Of a DNA stretch of 64,000 bases, positions 48,441 to 57,019 are shown one piece after another. The first letter of the stretch is position 1. Every line of letters starts with the position of its first letter. A program made the position numbers and the translations under genes. This DNA is from Celeribacter baekdonensis (GTDB taxonomy: Bacteria; Pseudomonadota; Alphaproteobacteria; Rhodobacterales; Rhodobacteraceae): assembly GCF_900102315.1 (NCBI RefSeq), contig NZ_FNBL01000002.1, positions 345,194 to 409,193 of the forward strand, written 5' to 3'. The notes beneath the pieces were generated by a model, which did not search any database, was not told the DNA's origin, and saw only the letters and a list, made by a program, of their open reading frames with translations.

Positions 48441-49664
48441 TTAAATTGGCCCAAGCCCCGCCTTCATGATCCCCTGACGCAGCGGTTTGACATCATGCAC
48501 GGCTTTCAGCCCCAACAGGCGCAGCGCTTGCAAGATGTCGCTTTCTGAGCGGGTGACGCGGTTGAACACATCGACCACTTTGGCCCGTGCGGTGATGTCG
48601 CGGTGCCGGGTTTTGGCATAGGCGTCCAACATGACCTGCCCGCCCACATCCGTGCGATGGGCCTCCGCGAGGGCCAAAAGTTCGGCCAGGTCATTGAGCG
48701 ACGTGTTCAGCCCCTGCGCCCCGATCGGTGGCAGAACATGTGCGGCCTCGGCAATCACCGCAACGCGTTCACCCGACAGACGTTCGGCCACTTGGGTGAT
48801 GATCGGAAAGATCGCGCGCCCGGAGGCCAGGGTCAGTTGGCCAAACAGCCCGGCCGAGCGGGTGGTCATCACCGCGTTGAACGCCTCAGGCTCCATGGTC
48901 AAAAGCTCGGTCGCATAGGGGCCTTTGTTCATCCAGACAATCGCAGAGGCGGGTTTGCCGTCGATGTCCGCCAAGGGCACCATGGTGAAGGGGCCGCCTT
49001 CGCGGTAAATTTCGGTCGAGACATTGTGATGCGGCACTTCGTGCGTGGCGGTGAAGGCCAGAGATTTTTGACCGTAGCGCGTGGTTTTGACGCCAATCCC
49101 CGCCGCCTCGCGCACGGGGGAGTTGCGACCATCGGCAGCGATGACCAATTTGGCGCGCAGCTGTGCGCCATCGGTGAGGGTGACGATCGCCTCATTGGTG
49201 CGGGTGAGCATGGATTTAAACCCGGTGCCATAGCGCATGTCGACATTGGGGATGTTGGGCAGGGCTTTCAGAAGCTCGCGGCGGATCACCCAGTTGAGAA
49301 AATTCCAGCCAAAGGGCTCATCGCCGGTTTCGCGGCCTTCGAACTGGCGCTCGGCGCGGATGTCGGACGGTTGCCCTAACGTGTCGACGATGCGCAGCGC
49401 CTCAAGCGGCGTGGCATGGGGGGCGAGCGCGTCCCAAATCCCAATACGGGCAAAGAGATCGCGCGCGGGGCGCAAGAATGCGGTGGAGCGCAGATCGGAT
49501 CGGTCCTCTGTGCCGCTGGTGATCGGCGGGGTTGGGTCGATCATCAGGGTTTTGAACCCGGAAGCGCCAAAGGCCGCCGCCGCGATCATCCCGGCGATGC
49601 CGCCGCCTGAGACCAAAACATCCACGGTTTCGCGCGGTGGAAGCGAGGGGGATTGGTTCGGCAT
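48441..49664 (-). CDS. UbiH/UbiF-type FAD monooxygenase
   Basis: This is a flavoprotein hydroxylase of the ubiquinone biosynthesis family, 407 residues. VLVSGGGIAGMIAAAAFGASG is the FAD dinucleotide fold, VIAADGRNSPVREAAGI is the second FAD/NADPH motif, and AAHVLPPIGAQGLNTSLNDLAEL is the third. It probably hydroxylates a ubiquinone ring position. Which one is not clear. ATG 49664 is chosen because GGAG lies six bases upstream. It is preceded on the same strand by the small membrane protein gene, 128 bases away. Confidence 0.9.
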   Translation of the reverse strand: MPNQSPSLPPRETVDVLVSGGGIAGMIAAAAFGASGFKTLMIDPTPPITSGTEDRSDLRSTAFLRPARDLFARIGIWDALAPHATPLEALRIVDTLGQPSDIRAERQFEGRETGDEPFGWNFLNWVIRRELLKALPNIPNVDMRYGTGFKSMLTRTNEAIVTLTDGAQLRAKLVIAADGRNSPVREAAGIGVKTTRYGQKSLAFTATHEVPHHNVSTEIYREGGPFTMVPLADIDGKPASAIVWMNKGPYATELLTMEPEAFNAVMTTRSAGLFGQLTLASGRAIFPIITQVAERLSGERVAVIAEAAHVLPPIGAQGLNTSLNDLAELLALAEAHRTDVGGQVMLDAYAKTRHRDITARAKVVDVFNRVTRSESDILQALRLLGLKAVHDVKPLRQGIMKAGLGPI

Positions 49665-49792
49665 GATCATCTCCTTTGCGCCCGCTCTGTGGGCATAGCC
49701 AAGAGATAGGCGCAAAGGCGGGGATTGTCCAAGGGACAGGCTGTCTCAGGGGAATCTCATGCGCCGTGCAGGGGGGTGATTCATTTCGCCGC

Positions 49793-50008
49793 TTATTTGC
49801 CAGTGGTGAGCAAGATCAACACAACATAGATCACCGGAACCGTCGCCAGCGCGGTCACGCCAAGCACCCATGGGCCGATGGCGAACATGCCATAGACAAT
49901 GGCCGCAATCACGACGAGCACGAAGAGCAAAAACAAGACGACGCCGCGGGTCGTGGCCACGCCGTCTTCGTGAGAGGAGGAAGAATGGTCAAGATTGGTG
50001 TCAGACAT
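49793..50008 (-). CDS. Small two-helix membrane protein
   Basis: This is a 71-residue protein: a soluble N-terminus of about 20 residues with an H/S/D-rich patch (LDHSSSSHEDG), then two hydrophobic helices (GVVLFLLFVLVVIAAIVYGMF and VLGVTALATVPVIYVVLIL). GGAG lies seven bases before ATG 50008, which supports a real gene. I recognise no family. Located upstream of the UbiH-type gene on the same strand. Confidence 0.75.
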   Translation of the reverse strand: MSDTNLDHSSSSHEDGVATTRGVVLFLLFVLVVIAAIVYGMFAIGPWVLGVTALATVPVIYVVLILLTTGK

Positions 50009-50119
50009 GTGCGATCTCCGGGGTGCGCGCTGTGTTCAGCTGCGTTTTGAGTGAACCTGTCAGATAGGGCGCAGCGCAGATCAGGTCACGGTGGCGGGAT
50101 GCCGCGCGGCATATGGGCG

Positions 50120-50175
50120 CAGGTATGGGTGATCAGGTATGGGTGATCAGGCACGGGTGAGCAGGTTGGGCGGTC
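50120..50175. repeat. 14-bp tandem repeat array, four units
   Basis: CAGGTATGGGTGAT occurs perfectly at 50120-50133 and 50134-50147. Two diverged units follow (50148-50161, 50162-50175). The array lies between the HAD gene and the small membrane gene. Confidence 0.85.
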
Positions 50176-50202
50176 ACGTGAGTCTTGGCGTCAGACTGAA
50201 TC

Positions 50203-50856
50203 TCAGCCGGTCAGCGCACGCAAAAAGGCCGAGAGGTTGTCGGTGTGGTGATGGATATGCGGCGCGGGCGGATCGAGCGGCGCGGGGGCGACATAGACCG
50301 TCTTCATCCCCAGATCATGCGGGACTTTGAGGTTGCGCGGATCGTCTTCGAACATCGCGGCGGTTTCAGGCGTGACCCCGTCGAGGGTGAGCACGGTGTC
50401 AAAGGCGACGGCCAAGGGTTTGGGATGAAATTTGGCGTGTTCAATGCCGTAGACGGCGTTGAAAATCCCGGTCAACCCGCGCGCCTCCAACACCCGCTCG
50501 GCATAGGGGGCGGAGCCGTTGGTGTAAACGATTTTGCGTCCGGGCAGGGCGGTGATCGCCGCTTTGAGCTCGGCATCAAGCTGCAGGCCGGAAAAGTCGA
50601 TGTCATGGACATAGGTGAGATAGGGCAGCGGGTCGGTGCCATGTTGGGCCATCATCCCCGAGAGGGTGGTGCCATAGTCACGCCAATACGCGCTGCGCAA
50701 GGCATTGGCCGCCTCTAAACTCACGCCCAATTCGCGCGCCACCCAATCGGCCATTTTGACCTCGATCTGGGCAAAAAGCGCGGCCTCTGGCGGATAAAGC
50801 GTATTGTCGAGGTCAAAGACCCATGTGTTCACGTGAAAGAATTGATCAGCTACCAT
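50203..50856 (-). CDS. HAD-family pyrimidine 5'-nucleotidase-like protein
   Basis: This is a 217-residue haloacid dehalogenase-like phosphatase. WVFDLDNTLYPPEA has the nucleophile Asp and the general acid Asp two residues later. VYTNGSAPYAERVL is motif II (Thr/Asn). FEDDPRNLKVPHDLGMKTVYV is motif IV with its Asp pair. The DxDNTLY variant is typical of the SSM1/pyrimidine 5'-nucleotidase group, common in alphaproteobacteria, which may clear damaged or excess nucleotides. Substrate is inferred from family only. Confidence 0.9.
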   Translation of the reverse strand: MVADQFFHVNTWVFDLDNTLYPPEAALFAQIEVKMADWVARELGVSLEAANALRSAYWRDYGTTLSGMMAQHGTDPLPYLTYVHDIDFSGLQLDAELKAAITALPGRKIVYTNGSAPYAERVLEARGLTGIFNAVYGIEHAKFHPKPLAVAFDTVLTLDGVTPETAAMFEDDPRNLKVPHDLGMKTVYVAPAPLDPPAPHIHHHTDNLSAFLRALTG

Positions 50857-51034
50857 GACATCGTGTTAGGCAATGAGCGATAGCAACGCAAGGCGAGACG
50901 TGGTCTTGAACGCGCCTGGCGGTCGGCGGATATTTCGGCGTGTGTTCGGATATTGGCCGACCTGCGGCGATGTTAGCGCTTGATCGTCAGGGGCAGGGCT
51001 GTCTATGGTCTCCCCCTGTTGACCTGAGAGGCAC

Positions 51035-51682
51035 ATGATGAAAGATCCGCGCGCTGGGCAAAAGGACGCTTATGGGCTGATCCTCGAAGCCATCGACACC
51101 GGGGTGTATCGCCCCGGCGACCGGCTTGTTGAAAGTGAGCTGGCCGACCGCTTTGGTGTGTCGCGCACTCCGATCCGCGAGGCGTTACAGCGGCTGGAGA
51201 CCCAATCCATGCTGACGCGCGATGGGCGCTCACTGATTGTGGCCTCATTGGATCACAATCAGATGGCGGATCTCTATGTGGTGCGCACCGAACTCGAAGG
51301 CCTTGCGGCCCGTCTTGCGGCGCGCCACGCGACCTCTGAGGAGGTGCGGGTGCTGCGCGATATGGTCGAAGAGGATCGTGGCCTGATCGGCAAACCCGAC
51401 GCCATGTCGCGGGCCAATCGCCGGTTTCACAAACAAATCCACCTCGCCTCGCACAACCGCTATCTGGTGCAACAGCTTGATCTGGTGCATCGCTCCATGG
51501 CCTTGCTTGCCACCACGTCTTTGGCCGCCGAAGGCCGGGGCGAGGAGGCAATCAAGGAACATGATCAGATCGTTTCCGCGATTGAAGCCCGCGATGGTGA
51601 CGCCGCGCATAAGGCGCTGTCTGAACATATTTCCAAGGCTTTTGTGACCCGATTGAAAATCGACGCCGATAAGGTGCGCTAA
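51035..51682 (+). CDS. GntR-family transcriptional regulator (FCD type)
   Basis: This is a 215-residue regulator. The winged helix is at the N-terminus (LVESELADRFGVSRTPIREALQRLE). An FCD effector domain with helices of the FadR type follows (DLYVVRTELEGLAARLAARHAT, RFHKQIHLASHNRYLVQQLD, EHDQIVSAIEARDGDAA), where Asp and His residues usually hold a metal and a carboxylate ligand. ATG 51035 is followed by ATG 51038, and GAGAGG lies just upstream. It is convergent with the glycosyltransferase gene, so its target is not evident. Confidence 0.92.
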   Translation: MMKDPRAGQKDAYGLILEAIDTGVYRPGDRLVESELADRFGVSRTPIREALQRLETQSMLTRDGRSLIVASLDHNQMADLYVVRTELEGLAARLAARHATSEEVRVLRDMVEEDRGLIGKPDAMSRANRRFHKQIHLASHNRYLVQQLDLVHRSMALLATTSLAAEGRGEEAIKEHDQIVSAIEARDGDAAHKALSEHISKAFVTRLKIDADKVR

Positions 51683-51685
51683 ACC

Positions 51686-54244
51686 TCACGCCTCCCCCGG
51701 TCCGCCGGACGTTCCGCTCAAACGGCGCGCCTCTTCGGGTGGCGCGGCAGGAAGAAACGCAGGCACCTCAACAAAGGCTGCCATATGCGCCCAATCTGGC
51801 GCGCCGGCTGAGTTGCCCGGAATGCGCGCGGCCGGGTCTTTGATCTGATGCGGCAAGGCTAGGACGGTTTCGGTGTGATCTGGACGCGCGTTTTTTGAAT
51901 CTGGCTTCGGGTCTGGCTTTGAATCTGGCTTTGGTGCGGGGCGCAGACGTTCGGGGTCAAAGGCCACCGCAGCCGCCTCCAACGCGCGCCGCAGCGCGGG
52001 GGTGTTGGAGGTGTTTTCAAGATCAAGGCCAAAGGTCAAACGACGCCCCGGCTTGGGCACCGATCCGGTCGCATCGTGTTCAAGGCGCTCAAACACAAAG
52101 GCCCTAGGAGCCTCCCCAAAGGCCCGGACGCGCTCTGCGCCGATCTTATGGCTGTTTTGCATGGGTTTTGCGGCAGGATAAAGGATCAATGGGCTGGCGG
52201 GGTTTTGCGAGGTGGGGCCTTCTGACACGCTTGCAGCGGTGCGTTGCGCCGGGCCAAGCACCAAGGGGGCGGGGGGCATTGGGGACACCGGGCTGAGGGC
52301 CGCGGCGGTCTCCGCCTCGTCTTCGTGAAAGCCCAGATCATGCACCCCATGGGCGGTTTTGTCCCAATAATAGGGCTTGGTCACCATCTCCCACAGCCCC
52401 TTGAGCGCCGCCAAAGTGGCCAGCGGATAGTAGAAATGCAACGTCGGCACCCAGGGCCAGAGCCATTTGTGTTTCGAGGTCGAAGTCGCCACCATGCCTA
52501 CAGCTACCGTCACCACTTCGGACAGGAGGAAAGTTGCGCCCAAAACGACCAAGACATCATGGGGTAAAATCCCGCGCAATGGATGCGGCAGGCCCAAGGG
52601 GAAGAGCCAAAACGACCACAAGAACGGCGCCAGCACAAATTGCGACAAGGCGCCCAGAAACAGCGCCTGAACCCCGAAAAACCGCCATGCGCCCAAGTCA
52701 CGCCAGAGTTGTCGCGGGTTTTGCATGTGCATCGCATAGGTCATCGCATAGCCTTTGAGCCAGCGAGAGCGCTGTTTGACCCAAGGCCAGAGGCGGCAAT
52801 TGGCCTCTTCCTCTGTCACCGTATGCAACAATTCGGTACGGTAACCATGACGCGCCAAACGAATGCCCAAATCGGCATCTTCAGTCACGTTATGCGCGTC
52901 CCATCCGCCCAGTTCCTCGATTGCCTCGCGTCGGAAAAACAAGGTGGTGCCGCCCAAAGGCACGGCCAGCCCCATACGCTCATAGCCCGGCAAAATCACC
53001 CGAAACCATGTCGCATATTCGACCGTGAAACAACGCGACAACCAATTGGTGCGGGCGTTGTAAAAGTCCAGAATGCCCTGAACACAGGCCACCTCTGGTC
53101 CGGTTTGAGCGAAATGGGCGACGACTTTGTGAATCTGTTCCGGCTCGGGCGCGTCCTCGGCGTCATAGATGCCAATGATCGAGCCACGACAGAAATCGAG
53201 GGCAAAATTCATCGCCCGTGGTTTGGTTTTGACACCGCCGCGTGGCACGATGATCTGCCGCATCCAACGCGGCAAATCCGTGCTGGCAATGGCCTCTTGG
53301 GTGACGGTGTCATCCTCTTCGACGACAAGGCAAATATCCAAAAGTTCGCGTGGATAGGTCAGCCGCGACACCCGTTTGATCAGCCGGGTCGCGACCTCGC
53401 GCTCTTTGAACAGGGGCAACATGATGGACACGGTTGGCAGGGCGGTTCTGGTGCGGCGACTGCTAAACGTGCTTTGCCGGGTGCGCGCGGTGCTGGCCTG
53501 TGCGAAAGCGGCGGCGATTTTGAGGCCGGTGGAGACGACGAGGGTCAAAACCGCCCATGAGGTCAACAGGATCGCGGCGCTTATCGGTGACAAAAGCGCC
53601 AGAATGAGCCCGAATACCGCCAAAGATGACATCATCCGCGTCAGTTTGCGGATGTCCATTTCGCGACAGCTTTCATGTGCCGCCACGCGGGTTTCGGCGC
53701 AGAGCGCAAGTTTGCGTTGGCGTGAACGCAACAGCGCCTCATGCATCGCGGTTTCCGAGGCCACGGCCATCCGCACCGGACCAAACAACGCGCTCAGTCG
53801 CGGACGCAGGTCTTCGAATTGTTCGGGGCGGCATGAGGCGATGATCACCGTTCCGCCGACCTGACGCCATGGCAAAAGCCCGCGGCGCAGACATTCATCC
53901 GCCCCAAGAATATCAATCAGGCGCACGTCTGGTGCGGTCTTGCCGAAATCGGCGACGGCGGCGTGATGTTGATGTGCCAAGGCCCGGTAGAGGGTGGCCT
54001 CATCGACCATGCCGTGGGCCAAAAGAATATCACCGATGCGCGCATCTTCGCGTTGGCGCATGGCGGCGGCGCGGACCAGATCGCCGGGATCGACCGCCCC
54101 CATATCGACAAGGATTTGTCCGATCGGCCTGCGTGTGGGTTTATGGGGACCATGGCGGGGCGCGTCAGGCCCCGGCACGGTCGCATTCTCTGGCGCCGTG
54201 TGGAGTTTTGTGTTTGAAAAAAGCGGATGTCTGACAAAGGACAT
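51686..54244 (-). CDS. MshEN-domain membrane glycosyltransferase (GT2)
   Basis: An 852-residue fusion. Residues 40-190 or so resemble the GspE/MshE N-terminal domain (IGQILVDMGAVDPGDLVRAAAMRQ, IGDILLAHGMVDEATLYRALA), which in MshE binds c-di-GMP. Two helices lead to a processive family 2 glycosyltransferase with the aspartates in EEDDTVT and YDAEDAPEPEQ (near 360), TEDADLGIRL (near 453) and QRSRWLKGY (near 493). More membrane helices follow, then a disordered tail of about 200 residues with a KPDSKPDPKPDSK-type run. It probably makes an exopolysaccharide, possibly under c-di-GMP control. A CtrA-type site lies 80 bases upstream. Confidence 0.88.
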   Translation of the reverse strand: MSFVRHPLFSNTKLHTAPENATVPGPDAPRHGPHKPTRRPIGQILVDMGAVDPGDLVRAAAMRQREDARIGDILLAHGMVDEATLYRALAHQHHAAVADFGKTAPDVRLIDILGADECLRRGLLPWRQVGGTVIIASCRPEQFEDLRPRLSALFGPVRMAVASETAMHEALLRSRQRKLALCAETRVAAHESCREMDIRKLTRMMSSLAVFGLILALLSPISAAILLTSWAVLTLVVSTGLKIAAAFAQASTARTRQSTFSSRRTRTALPTVSIMLPLFKEREVATRLIKRVSRLTYPRELLDICLVVEEDDTVTQEAIASTDLPRWMRQIIVPRGGVKTKPRAMNFALDFCRGSIIGIYDAEDAPEPEQIHKVVAHFAQTGPEVACVQGILDFYNARTNWLSRCFTVEYATWFRVILPGYERMGLAVPLGGTTLFFRREAIEELGGWDAHNVTEDADLGIRLARHGYRTELLHTVTEEEANCRLWPWVKQRSRWLKGYAMTYAMHMQNPRQLWRDLGAWRFFGVQALFLGALSQFVLAPFLWSFWLFPLGLPHPLRGILPHDVLVVLGATFLLSEVVTVAVGMVATSTSKHKWLWPWVPTLHFYYPLATLAALKGLWEMVTKPYYWDKTAHGVHDLGFHEDEAETAAALSPVSPMPPAPLVLGPAQRTAASVSEGPTSQNPASPLILYPAAKPMQNSHKIGAERVRAFGEAPRAFVFERLEHDATGSVPKPGRRLTFGLDLENTSNTPALRRALEAAAVAFDPERLRPAPKPDSKPDPKPDSKNARPDHTETVLALPHQIKDPAARIPGNSAGAPDWAHMAAFVEVPAFLPAAPPEEARRLSGTSGGPGEA

Positions 54245-54323
54245 CTAAATATTCATCCTGACGCAACTGTCCCAATGGCTCGGGTTTACCCCCAGACCTC
54301 TGTGGACAAGTTTGATCAGGCAA

Positions 54324-54342
54324 GGTTAATAAGGCGTTAACC
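54324..54342. promoter_or_regulatory. CtrA-type binding site upstream of the glycosyltransferase gene
   Basis: GGTTAA-TAAGGCG-TTAACC contains TTAA (54326-54329), seven bases, and TTAA (54337-54340) followed by C, which is the full CtrA consensus and reads the same on both strands. It lies 80-98 bases before the start of the minus-strand glycosyltransferase gene and beyond the carA terminator. Binding by CtrA is inference. Confidence 0.65.
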
Positions 54343-54371
54343 AAGACTTTAAATGTGGGTGATAAACGCAA

Positions 54372-54394
54372 AAAGGCGGGAAAACCCCGCCTTT
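54372..54394 (-). terminator. Terminator after carA
   Basis: AAAGGCGGG (54372-54380) and CCCGCCTTT (54386-54394) form a perfect 9-bp stem. On the minus strand TTTTTGCG closes it. Confidence 0.88.
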
Positions 54395-54415
54395 GCGTCA
54401 CGTAATATGGATGGA

Positions 54416-55579
54416 TCAGGCGTCCGCGCGCGCTGCCATTGCCGCCGCAAACCGTTCAAACAGATAGTAGCTGTCCATCGGGCCGGGGCTGGCTTCGGGG
54501 TGATATTGCACCGAAAAGATCGGCTTGTCCTCGACCGCGATGCCACAATTCGACCCATCAAACAGCGACACATGGGTTTCTTTCACGCCTTTGGGCAGGC
54601 TCTGCGCATCGACGGTAAAGCCATGGTTCATCGAGGTGATTTCAACCTTGCCCGTGTCGAGATCCTTCACCGGATGGTTGGCACCATGGTGGCCGTGGTT
54701 CATTTTGATCGTCTTGGCCCCCAAAGCGAGCGCCAACATTTGGTGGCCCAAACAGATGCCAAACACCGGAAGATCGGCGTCCAAAACGCCTTTGATCATC
54801 GGTACGGCATAGGTGCCCGTGGCCGCCGGATCGCCGGGACCATTGGACAGGAACACGCCGTCGGGCGCATGGGCCAAAACCTCCTCCGCGGTGGCGGAAG
54901 CGGGCAGAACGGTGACGTCACAGCCCGCCGAGGCCAAGCACCGCAGGATGTTGCGTTTTGCGCCGAAATCAATCGCCACGACCTTAAAGCCTTTACCTTC
55001 CCGTTTTGGAAAGCCATCCGGCCACGCCCACCGCATTTCGTCCCATTGATAGGACTGCGCGCAGGTGACGTCTTTGGCCAGATCAAGCCCGACCAGACCA
55101 GAAAAGGCGCGGGCCTGTTTGACCAGCGCTTCGATGTCGAAATTGCCCGCGGGATCGTGCGCAAAGGCGACATGCGGCGCGCCTTGTTGGCGGATGGCGC
55201 GGGTCAGACGGCGGGTGTCGATCCCGCCCATGCCGATGCGGCCGCGTTTTTCAAGCCAAGGGCCAAGTTCCTCTTGAGCGCGCCAGTTCGATGGCTCGGT
55301 CGGGTCCCATTTGACGATCATGCCTGCGGCAACCGGGTCGGCGGTTTCGTCATCCTCGGCGTTGACGCCGGTGTTGCCAATATGGGGGAAGGTGAAGGTG
55401 ACGATCTGACCTGCGTAAGACGGGTCGGTCATGATCTCTTGGTAGCCCGTCATGGCGGTGTTGAAACACAGCTCTGCGGTGGTGGTTCCGGTCGCCCCGA
55501 ACCCCTTACCGTAGAAGAGTGTGCCATCGGCCAAAGCCAGACACGCGGTTGGTTTCTCGGACGACTGAGCGGATGCCAT
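54416..55579 (-). CDS. carA: Carbamoyl-phosphate synthase small subunit CarA
   Basis: CarA is the glutaminase subunit that feeds ammonia to CarB for carbamoyl phosphate, the precursor of arginine and pyrimidines. The N-terminal half is the CPSase small-chain domain (ALADGTLFYGKGFG, TGYQEIMTDPSYAGQIV). The class I amidotransferase has the nucleophile in VFGICLGHQMLALALG and the His-Glu pair in VQYHPEASPGPMDS. Length is 387 residues. GGAG lies upstream of ATG 55579. carB is elsewhere. It is divergent from the YqeY gene. Confidence 0.97.
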   Translation of the reverse strand: MASAQSSEKPTACLALADGTLFYGKGFGATGTTTAELCFNTAMTGYQEIMTDPSYAGQIVTFTFPHIGNTGVNAEDDETADPVAAGMIVKWDPTEPSNWRAQEELGPWLEKRGRIGMGGIDTRRLTRAIRQQGAPHVAFAHDPAGNFDIEALVKQARAFSGLVGLDLAKDVTCAQSYQWDEMRWAWPDGFPKREGKGFKVVAIDFGAKRNILRCLASAGCDVTVLPASATAEEVLAHAPDGVFLSNGPGDPAATGTYAVPMIKGVLDADLPVFGICLGHQMLALALGAKTIKMNHGHHGANHPVKDLDTGKVEITSMNHGFTVDAQSLPKGVKETHVSLFDGSNCGIAVEDKPIFSVQYHPEASPGPMDSYYLFERFAAAMAARADA

Positions 55580-55777
55580 GGCACGACTCTCCTGATGTGG
55601 GCAAAATTCACCGGAACCTAAGGAAAGGGGCAGGCGGCGTCAAGGTCGGGTGATGGATTTTCGCTCACTTTATGTAACGTAGCGTTTTCAATGGGTTACG
55701 GAAATTATCAACGGTTGAGAACGGATGCGTCTTTCGCTATGTTGTCCACTTGCGACATCATGAGGGATGAGGCCCAT

Positions 55778-56236
55778 ATGGATATGCGAAACCGGCTCAA
55801 TGCGGCATTGAAAACGGCGATGAAAGACAAGGACAGCGAACGCTTGTCCACCTTGCGTCTGATCAATGCGGCCATCAAGGATCGCGAAATTGCGGCTCGG
55901 GGTGAGGGCAAAGAAGAAAGCGTGTCTGACGCGGATGTGCTTGGTATTCTTGGCAAAATGGTCAAGCAACGCCAAGAGAGCGCCAAAGCGTTTGAAGAAG
56001 GCGCGCGGCTTGAATTGGCGGAAAAAGAACGTTCTGAGATCACTGTGATCGAAGAGTTTTTGCCGCGTCAATTGTCAGAGGGTGAGGTGGCTCAGGCCAT
56101 CTCTGCGGCCATTTCTGAGACCAGTGCGGAGAGCATCCGTGACATGGGCAAGGTGATGGGGGCTCTGAAAACGAAATACACCGGCCAGATGGATTTTGGC
56201 GCGGTGGGTGCACAGATCAAAGCCAAATTGGGGTAA
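55778..56236 (+). CDS. GatB/YqeY domain protein
   Basis: A free-standing 152-residue YqeY protein, related to the C-terminal tRNA-binding domain of GatB. LNAALKTAMKDKDSERLSTLRLINAAIKDREI is the first helical pair, VIEEFLPRQLSEGEV the family signature, and DMGKVMGALKTKYTGQMDFG the tail motif. The role of lone YqeY is unclear; tRNA-dependent amidation has been proposed. ATG 55778 is preferred because GAGG lies five bases upstream. Divergent from carA, as in many alphaproteobacteria. Confidence 0.92.
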   Translation: MDMRNRLNAALKTAMKDKDSERLSTLRLINAAIKDREIAARGEGKEESVSDADVLGILGKMVKQRQESAKAFEEGARLELAEKERSEITVIEEFLPRQLSEGEVAQAISAAISETSAESIRDMGKVMGALKTKYTGQMDFGAVGAQIKAKLG

Positions 56237-56258
56237 CCCCTGAGGCTCTATCCTTGAA

Positions 56259-56286
56259 AAGGCCGCTCTTTTGGGCGGCCTTTTTA
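56259..56286. terminator. Terminator between the YqeY and DUF2244 genes
   Basis: AAGGCCGCTC (56259-56268) pairs with GGGCGGCCTT (56273-56282), with one wobble, and a T-run follows. It can serve both convergent genes. Confidence 0.82.
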
Positions 56287-56293
56287 TTTTGGC

Positions 56294-56842
56294 TTATGAG
56301 TTGTAGCGTGGTTCGTCCTTGAGCCGCCCCAAAACCAGCGCAAGATCATCGCGTAGCTGCGCACGTTCTTCGGGCGTTAAAAATGCGCCAAGTTCCACTT
56401 CGCGCGTCTGTGCCGGGCCACCGCCCTTCAGCGTCAGGTATTGTTCGACCTTCCCCTCCGTCGGGTGCAGCGACAGTTTCACCCAATAGGGGTTCGCCTG
56501 CCACTCCATCGCGGCTCCCTTGGCGGGCCAATGAGTCAGATGGATGCGATCCGGCCAGATCAAAAGCTCTTCACGCAGATGATCGCGATCTGACCGCCTC
56601 AGCGCCAGCCAAAGGGCCGCCAGAGCCGTCATCATGAAGATCAGCAAAATCCAAAACGCGATTGTACCGATAAAGGGCACAACCGGGATCAACCCGCCGA
56701 AGAACATCAGCCAAATGGTGGCGGAAAAGCCTTTGCCCTTGAGGCTGCGATGCGGCCACAGGTCAAGCCGCACCAAAGGCGCGTCATCCGAAGTGGCCCG
56801 CTGCGGCAGGCTGCGATGGTCCGGGGTCCATTGATAGGGCAT
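56294..56842 (-). CDS. DUF2244 family membrane protein
   Basis: This is a 182-residue protein with two adjacent membrane helices (GFSATIWLMFFGGLIPVVPFI and IAFWILLIFMMTALAALWLAL). A beta-rich cytoplasmic domain follows (REELLIWPDRIHLTHW, YWVKLSLHPTEGKVEQYLTL, VELGAFLTPEERAQLRDDLA). These are DUF2244 hallmarks. Members are often found near cytochrome oxidase genes, as here, so a role in oxidase biogenesis is possible but unproven. Confidence 0.88.
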   Translation of the reverse strand: MPYQWTPDHRSLPQRATSDDAPLVRLDLWPHRSLKGKGFSATIWLMFFGGLIPVVPFIGTIAFWILLIFMMTALAALWLALRRSDRDHLREELLIWPDRIHLTHWPAKGAAMEWQANPYWVKLSLHPTEGKVEQYLTLKGGGPAQTREVELGAFLTPEERAQLRDDLALVLGRLKDEPRYNS

Positions 56843-56936
56843 ATGCGTTTCTTACATGTGTTTTGGGAAGTCTATGCGGCATCAACAGGGCTGCAAAGCC
56901 CCCTGATGCGCGGGCGGCCCCCGTCTCTGCCCGGCG

Positions 56937-56963
56937 GTCTTTACGGCGATAAAAATACTCAAA
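56937..56963. repeat. Dispersed intergenic repeat (copy 2)
   Basis: It matches 29482-29508 at 24 of 27 positions and again lies just past a minus-strand stop codon, here that of ctaD. It abuts the ctaD terminator. Confidence 0.7.
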
Positions 56964-56965
56964 GA

Positions 56966-56994
56966 AAAGGCCCCACCGGTGAAGTGGGGCCTTT
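56966..56994 (-). terminator. Terminator after ctaD
   Basis: AAAGGCCCCAC (56966-56976) and GTGGGGCCTTT (56984-56994) form a perfect 11-bp stem. On the minus strand TTCTTT follows. Confidence 0.85.
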
Positions 56995-57019
56995 GGTTCG
57001 TGTGATCCGTCAGATCCGC

